Part shown: piece by piece, positions 33,317 through 37,379 of the stretch
Layout of the letters: each line of letters opens with the position of its first letter
How positions within the stretch are numbered: position 1 is the first letter of the stretch
NCBI GenBank assembly: GCA_041558415.1
Contig: JBFFEY010000027.1
Location: 1-37,379 of the forward strand
Origin: SG8-39 sp041558415
Lineage (GTDB): Bacteria > Pseudomonadota > Gammaproteobacteria > Burkholderiales > SG8-39
DNA: 37,379 bases
Reading direction: 5' to 3'
Program-made: the position numbers and the translations under genes
Notes under the pieces: generated by a model
The model's database searches: none
Seen by the model: the letters and a program-made list of their open reading frames with translations, nothing else
What the model was told of the DNA's origin: nothing

Positions 33317-35107
33317 TTACGCCGCGAGAAACTGCTCCTCGTCGAGCGCCATCACGCCCGCCGCGCCGCTGGTGACGGTGGCCGCGAGACCGGGCGCCTG
33401 CACCAGAATCTGGTCGGCGTAGAAGCGCGCGGTGGCGATCTTCGCCTCGTAGAACGGCTTGTCGACCTCGCCGCCGGCGAGGCGCTGCTCGGCGATCAAC
33501 GCGGCGCGCGCCATCTGCCAGCCGCCGGCGACGACGCCCATGAGGTGCAGGAACGGCACCGCCGCGGCCGAGGCGGCGCGCACGTCCTGGCCGAAATGCG
33601 CCAGCAGCCACTCGACCGCCTCGGCGACCGCCTTCACGCCGTCGGCCAGCCGCGCCCGGATCGCCTGCAGGTCGGCGTGCTTCGACTTGGCGAGTTCGGC
33701 GTCGAAGGCCCGCAGATGCTCGAGCCAGCCTTTCGCCGTGGCGCCGCCCTCGCGCGCGATCTTGCGCCCGATGAGATCGTTCGCCTGGATGCCGGTGGTG
33801 CCCTCGTAGATCGTGGTGATGCGCGCGTCGCGCAGGTGCTGCGCCGCGCCCGTCTCCTCGATGAAGCCCATGCCGCCGTGCACCTGCACGCCGAGCGAGG
33901 CGACCTCGATGCCGGTCTCGGTGCACCAGCCCTTGACCACCGGGATCATCAGGTCGACGAAGGCCTGGTTGCGCTGACGCATCGCCTTGTCCGGATGCCG
34001 CGTGGCGACGTCCATCGCCGCCGCGACCACGTAAGCCAATGCGCGCATCGCCTCGGTCTGCGACTTCATCAGCATCAGCATGCGCCGCACGTCGGGATGG
34101 CGGATGATCGGCACCGTGCCGCCGCCGCCCGCCACGTCGCGCCCCTGCAGGCGGTCCCTGGCGTAGGCCAGCGCACGCTGGAAGGCGCGCTCGCCGATCG
34201 AAACGCCCTCCAGCCCGACGGCAAAGCGGGCGGCGTTCATCATGATGAACATGTAGGCGAGACCCTTGTTCTCCTCGCCGACGAGGTAGCCGACCGCCTT
34301 GTCGAACACCATCACCGCGGTCGGGCTGGCGTGGATGCCGAGCTTGTGCTCGATCGACGCGCACTGCGCGCCGTTGCGCGCGCCCAGGCTGCCGTCCGGC
34401 TTGACCAGGAACTTCGGCACGATGAACAGCGAGATCCCCTTCACGCCCTCGGGCGCGTCGGGCGTGCGCGCGAGCACCAGATGGACGATGTTCTCGGTCA
34501 TGTCGTGCTCGCCGAAGGTGATGAAGATCTTCTGCCCGGTGATCAGGTAGTGGTCGCCGTTGCGTTCGGCCTTGGTGCGCACCAGCGCGAGGTCCGAACC
34601 CGCCTGGGGCTCGGTCAGGTTCATGGTCCCGGTCCAGGTGCCTTCCGACATCTTCGGCAGAAACTGCTGCTTGAGCGCGTCCGATCCCGCGGTGAGCAGC
34701 GCCTCGATCGCGCCCTGCGTCAGCATCGGGCAGAGCGAAAACGACATGTTGGCCGAGGTCACCATCTCGCTCACCGGCGTCGACACCAGCTTCGGCAATC
34801 CCTGCCCACCCCATTCCGGCTCGAGCGGCAGCGCGGCCCAGCCGCCCTCGACGAACTGCCGGTAGGCTTCCTTGAATCCCTGCGGCATCGTCACGGCGCC
34901 GTCCTTCAGCACCGCACCCTGCGTGTCGCCCGTGCGGTTGAGCGGATCCAGCACCCCGGCGGAGAACTTGCCGGCCTCCTCGAGTATCGCATCGACCGTG
35001 TCGGCGCTCGCATCCTCGTAGCCCGGCAGCTTGGCGATCTCGGCAAGCCCGGCGAGCTCGTTCAAAACGAACCGCATGTCCTTGAGCGGTGCGACGTAGG
35101 TGCTCAT
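33317..35107 (-). CDS. Acyl-CoA dehydrogenase (long form with C-terminal extension)
   Basis: 596 residues. An N-terminal helical region (about 30-160) leads to the FAD/substrate middle domain (MNLTEPQAGSDLALVRTKAERNGDHYLITGQKIFITFGEHDMTENIVHLVLAR). The C-terminal helical domain follows (GVSIGERAFQRALAYARDR, VASLGVQVHGGMGFIEETGAAQHLRDARITTIYEGTTGIQANDLIGRK, with the catalytic Glu in IYEGTT). About 120 extra C-terminal residues mark the subgroup with an additional domain, common in Proteobacteria. It introduces a trans-2 double bond in acyl-CoA and hands electrons to ETF. The etfBA genes lie upstream in the same direction, 246 nt away. The chain-length range cannot be told. Confidence 0.95.
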   Translation of the reverse strand: MSTYVAPLKDMRFVLNELAGLAEIAKLPGYEDASADTVDAILEEAGKFSAGVLDPLNRTGDTQGAVLKDGAVTMPQGFKEAYRQFVEGGWAALPLEPEWGGQGLPKLVSTPVSEMVTSANMSFSLCPMLTQGAIEALLTAGSDALKQQFLPKMSEGTWTGTMNLTEPQAGSDLALVRTKAERNGDHYLITGQKIFITFGEHDMTENIVHLVLARTPDAPEGVKGISLFIVPKFLVKPDGSLGARNGAQCASIEHKLGIHASPTAVMVFDKAVGYLVGEENKGLAYMFIMMNAARFAVGLEGVSIGERAFQRALAYARDRLQGRDVAGGGGTVPIIRHPDVRRMLMLMKSQTEAMRALAYVVAAAMDVATRHPDKAMRQRNQAFVDLMIPVVKGWCTETGIEVASLGVQVHGGMGFIEETGAAQHLRDARITTIYEGTTGIQANDLIGRKIAREGGATAKGWLEHLRAFDAELAKSKHADLQAIRARLADGVKAVAEAVEWLLAHFGQDVRAASAAAVPFLHLMGVVAGGWQMARAALIAEQRLAGGEVDKPFYEAKIATARFYADQILVQAPGLAATVTSGAAGVMALDEEQFLAA

Positions 35108-35185
35108 GGGAAGACTCCTCGAATGACCTTCACTCGTGAACCGCGGGCTCCAGCGTAGCTCGTCGATTCATTAAATGGATATCCA

Positions 35186-35244
35186 TCTCCTCACTTTGTG
35201 CATTCTGGCGGTGAATCTTCGCCAGAATGCACAAAGTGAGGAGA
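35186..35244. repeat. Long perfect hairpin between etfA and the acyl-CoA dehydrogenase gene
   Basis: Two perfectly complementary 25-nt arms (35186-35210 and 35220-35244) with a 9-nt loop (GTGAATCTT). The arm core is CACTTTGTGCATTCTGGCG. Next to it on the left is a 12-nt palindrome ATGGATATCCAT (35175-35186). There is no U-run on either side. It could be an mRNA processing or stability element that sets the etfBA-dehydrogenase ratio, or a small transposon-derived inverted repeat. Confidence 0.8.
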
Positions 35245-35353
35245 CCATTAAAAACCAAATGGACTCGCGACCCAAGCGATTGCACCGGGCAGCGAGCGTT
35301 TGAAATGTCTGAAACTATTGACGCCGCTCAACAAGGCGCTGCCCCCTCGCGCC

Positions 35354-36292
35354 TTACTTCTTCAGCGCCTCCACCACCTGCGGCACCACCTGGAACAGGT
35401 CGCCGACGATGCCGTAGTCGGCGACCGAAAAGATCGGCGCCTCCTCGTCCTTGTTGATGGCGACGATGACGCGGCTGTCCTTCATGCCCGCGAGGTGCTG
35501 GATCGCGCCCGAGATGCCGACCGCGATGTAGAGATCCGGCGCAACGATCTTGCCGGTCTGCCCCACCTGCCAGTCGTTCGGCACGAAACCGGCGTCGACC
35601 GCGGCGCGCGAAGCGCCCATGCCGGCACCGAGCGCGTCGGCCAACGGCTCGAGCACGGTCTTGAAGTTCTCGCCGTTGGCCATGCCGCGGCCGCCCGAGA
35701 CGATGATCTTGGCCGAAACGAGCTCGGGGCGCTCCGACTTCGATACCTCGCGTCCGACGAAGGCCGACAGGCCGCTGTCGGCCGGCGCCTCGACCGACTC
35801 GACCGCGCCGCTGCCGCCGGTCTCAGCGACCGCGTCGAAGCCGGTGGTGCGCACCGTGATGACCTTGATCCGGTCCTGCGACTGTACCGTGGCGAGCGCG
35901 TTGCCCGCATAAATCGGACGCACGAAGGTGTCGGGCGCCTCGACCGCGACGATGTCGGAGACCTGCTGCACGTCAAGCAGTGCCGCCACGCGCGGCATCA
36001 CGTCCTTGCCGTTCGAGGTTGCGGGAGCGAGGATGTGCGAATAGTTCTTGGCCAGCCCGACGATCAGCGCGGCAACGTTTTCCGCCAGAAACTCGCCGAG
36101 CGGCGCGCCGTCGGCGTGCAGCACCTTCGCCACGCCGGCCGCACTGGCTGCCGCCTTCGCTGCCTCGCCGGCGTTCGCGCCGGCCACCAGGACATGTATC
36201 TCGCCGCCGATCTTCTGCGCCGCGGCGATCGTGTTGAGCGTCGCCTTCTTGAGCGTTCCGTGGTCGTGCTCTGCGATTACGAGAATGGTCAT
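35354..36292 (-). CDS. etfA: Electron transfer flavoprotein subunit alpha
   Basis: 312 residues from the ATG at 36292 (MTILVIAEHDHG), the normal N-terminus; the open frame upstream is not coding. The N-terminal domain (about 1-185) pairs with EtfB. The C-terminal FAD domain has the hallmark GRGMANGENFKTVLEPLADALGAGMGASRAAVDAGFVPNDWQVGQTGKIVAPDLYIAVGISGAIQHLAGM. It accepts electrons from acyl-CoA dehydrogenases and delivers them to ETF-QO. It follows etfB by 70 nt and precedes the acyl-CoA dehydrogenase gene. Confidence 0.97.
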   Translation of the reverse strand: MTILVIAEHDHGTLKKATLNTIAAAQKIGGEIHVLVAGANAGEAAKAAASAAGVAKVLHADGAPLGEFLAENVAALIVGLAKNYSHILAPATSNGKDVMPRVAALLDVQQVSDIVAVEAPDTFVRPIYAGNALATVQSQDRIKVITVRTTGFDAVAETGGSGAVESVEAPADSGLSAFVGREVSKSERPELVSAKIIVSGGRGMANGENFKTVLEPLADALGAGMGASRAAVDAGFVPNDWQVGQTGKIVAPDLYIAVGISGAIQHLAGMKDSRVIVAINKDEEAPIFSVADYGIVGDLFQVVPQVVEALKK

Positions 36293-36362
36293 GAGGTCTT
36301 TTCTGAAAGTTTCACCCTGCACTGCAGCGACTTGTCGCCGCCGTGCACGGTATCGTTGTTCT

Positions 36363-37112
36363 TTAGATCACCTTGGCTTCGTTGCGCAGCTTGTCGACCA
36401 GCGCGGCCGCATCCGGCACCTTGATGCCCGCCTTGCGCTTGGAGGGCTCGGTGACCTTGAGCGTCCTCAGGCGCGGCGCCACGTCGACGCCGAGCGCGTC
36501 GGGCTTGAGATTCTCGAGCGGCTTCTTCTTCGCCTTCATGATGTTCGGCAGCGTCACGTAGCGCGGCTCGTTGAGACGCAGGTCGGTGGTGATCACCGCG
36601 GGCAGCTTGATCGACACCGTCTCCAGGCCGCCGTCGACCTCGCGCGTCACCTCGGCCTTGCCGTCGGCGACCTTGACCTTCGAGGCGAACGTCGCCTGCG
36701 GCCAGCCCATCAGCGCGGCGAGCATCTGCCCGGTCTGGTTCGAGTCGTCGTCGATCGCCTGCTTGCCCATGATGACGATCTCGGGCTTTTCCTTCTCGCA
36801 CACCGCCTTGAGCAGCTTGGCGACCGCGAGCGGCTCGAGCGCCTCGTTCGATTCGACCAGGATGGCGCGGTCCGCGCCGATGGCGAGCGCGGTGCGCAGC
36901 GTCTCCTGGCAGGCGGCGGCGCCGCAGGACACGGCCACCACTTCCTTTGCCGCGCCGGACTCCTTGAGGCGCATCGCCTCCTCCACCGCGATCTCGTCGA
37001 ACGGATTCATCGACATCTTGACGTTTGCGGTCTCGACGCCGGTGCCGTCGGACTTGACGCGCACCTTGACGTTGTAGTCGACCACGCGCTTGACGCTGAC
37101 CAGGATTTTCAT
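36363..37112 (-). CDS. etfB: Electron transfer flavoprotein subunit beta
   Basis: 249 residues, full length: MKILVSVKRVVDYNVKVRVK, the NPFDEIAVEEAMRLKE segment, the AMP-binding part MGKQAIDDDSNQTGQMLAALMGWPQ, and the family signature EVDGGLETVSIKLPAVITTDLRLNEPRYVTLPNIMKAKKKPLE containing the Lys-rich recognition loop area. It forms the heterodimer with EtfA and carries AMP. First gene of etfB-etfA; a TATAAT box lies 39 nt upstream of the start. Confidence 0.97.
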   Translation of the reverse strand: MKILVSVKRVVDYNVKVRVKSDGTGVETANVKMSMNPFDEIAVEEAMRLKESGAAKEVVAVSCGAAACQETLRTALAIGADRAILVESNEALEPLAVAKLLKAVCEKEKPEIVIMGKQAIDDDSNQTGQMLAALMGWPQATFASKVKVADGKAEVTREVDGGLETVSIKLPAVITTDLRLNEPRYVTLPNIMKAKKKPLENLKPDALGVDVAPRLRTLKVTEPSKRKAGIKVPDAAALVDKLRNEAKVI

Positions 37113-37150
37113 GCGCTGACTGCCCGCAGAGATGGAAAACGAAGCCTGCG

Positions 37151-37156
37151 ATTATA
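37151..37156 (-). promoter_or_regulatory. -10 box upstream of etfB
   Basis: Perfect TATAAT on the minus strand, predicting a start near 37144 and a ~30-nt leader. A well-spaced -35 is not evident; the nearest TTGAAA is 27 nt away, too far. Confidence 0.4.
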
Positions 37157-37201
37157 CCGACGGGGGCAGCCGCGGCGGCAGCGTTTCAAACGAGGCGCGG
37201 C

Positions 37202-37223
37202 GGGGTCAGACCCCTGTGGATAA
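37202..37223. repeat. Single arm of the DnaA-box repeat
   Basis: GGGGTCAGACCCC (37202-37214) followed directly by TGTGGATAA (37215-37223), identical to one arm of the repeat at 27133-27157. No second arm is seen before the window ends. Confidence 0.8.
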
Positions 37224-37262
37224 CCATTCTGCGAGGGCGCTCATCATCGGTCATCGATCTCG

Positions 37263-37305
37263 GGTTTTTGCGACGGTCGGTGCTTTTCCGACCGCCGCAA
37301 AAACC
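37263..37305. repeat. Strong hairpin near the right edge
   Basis: Stem GGTTTTTGCG-A-CGGTCGG (37263-37280) pairs with CCGACCG-C-CGCAAAAACC (37288-37305), 17 pairs with one A/C mismatch and a 7-nt loop. It may be the terminator of a gene entering from the right, or a dispersed hairpin. The rest of 37224-37379 holds nothing recognised. Confidence 0.65.
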
Positions 37306-37379
37306 GGAGAAAACGCGGCTTCCAGTCAACGATATCGCTGGTCGAAGGCCCTTTTGTCTCGTGTTTTCGCGTGCTTGCC

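Overview
GC-rich bacterial chromosome segment, most likely from a betaproteobacterium of the Burkholderiales type. The clearest sign is the housekeeping run pyrG-kdsA-eno-ftsB (18836 down to 14658, minus strand), an order familiar from Betaproteobacteria. A Kdo-8-phosphate synthase (Gram-negative outer membrane), an acyl-CoA dehydrogenase/ETF/ETF-quinone oxidoreductase set and several tripartite-type orphan solute-binding proteins also fit. The assignment is inferred from gene content; no rRNA or tRNA gene was seen.

Layout. 1-4105 is a signalling block: the 5' part of a very long multi-GAF sensor (runs off the left edge), a PAS-GGDEF diguanylate cyclase, and a truncated response regulator that has lost its phospho-acceptor Asp. 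4176-5777 is a GMC-family flavin oxidoreductase. 5819-7998 holds two orphan ABC-type substrate-binding proteins. 8281-9904 is a PadR regulator with a membrane protein that joins a soluble prefix domain to an extracytoplasmic Cache sensor. 9983-14651 is a catabolic or accessory patch: an FAD monooxygenase, a remnant of a GH15 glycosidase, a divergent pair PhyH dioxygenase/SAF-domain oxidoreductase, and a dienelactone-hydrolase-like exported protein that appears to lack its catalytic triad.

14658-18836 is the housekeeping operon. 18942-21834 pairs acetoacetyl-CoA synthetase with an SMP-30-type lactonase. Divergent from it are ETF-quinone oxidoreductase, a DUF962 membrane protein, a GNAT acetyltransferase and a two-subunit molybdenum hydroxylase (21879-27121), tightly packed and partly overlapping. 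An inverted repeat carrying two perfect DnaA-box sequences precedes an aspartokinase (27233-28552), followed by a small exported protein of unknown function and a convergent RhlE-type RNA helicase. 30989-33050 holds a second pair of orphan substrate-binding proteins. 33317-37112 is acyl-CoA dehydrogenase with etfA and etfB.

How the genes work together. Acyl-CoA dehydrogenase, EtfAB and ETF-QO together give a complete path from acyl-CoA oxidation to the quinone pool, with acetoacetyl-CoA synthetase feeding the same acyl-CoA economy. The left end suggests environmental sensing coupled to cyclic-di-GMP. The most unusual items are the dispersed DnaA-box-bearing repeat, the degenerate regulator and hydrolase, the prefix-Cache fusion behind a PadR promoter with a palindromic operator, and the conserved leader shared by the substrate-binding-protein paralogues.
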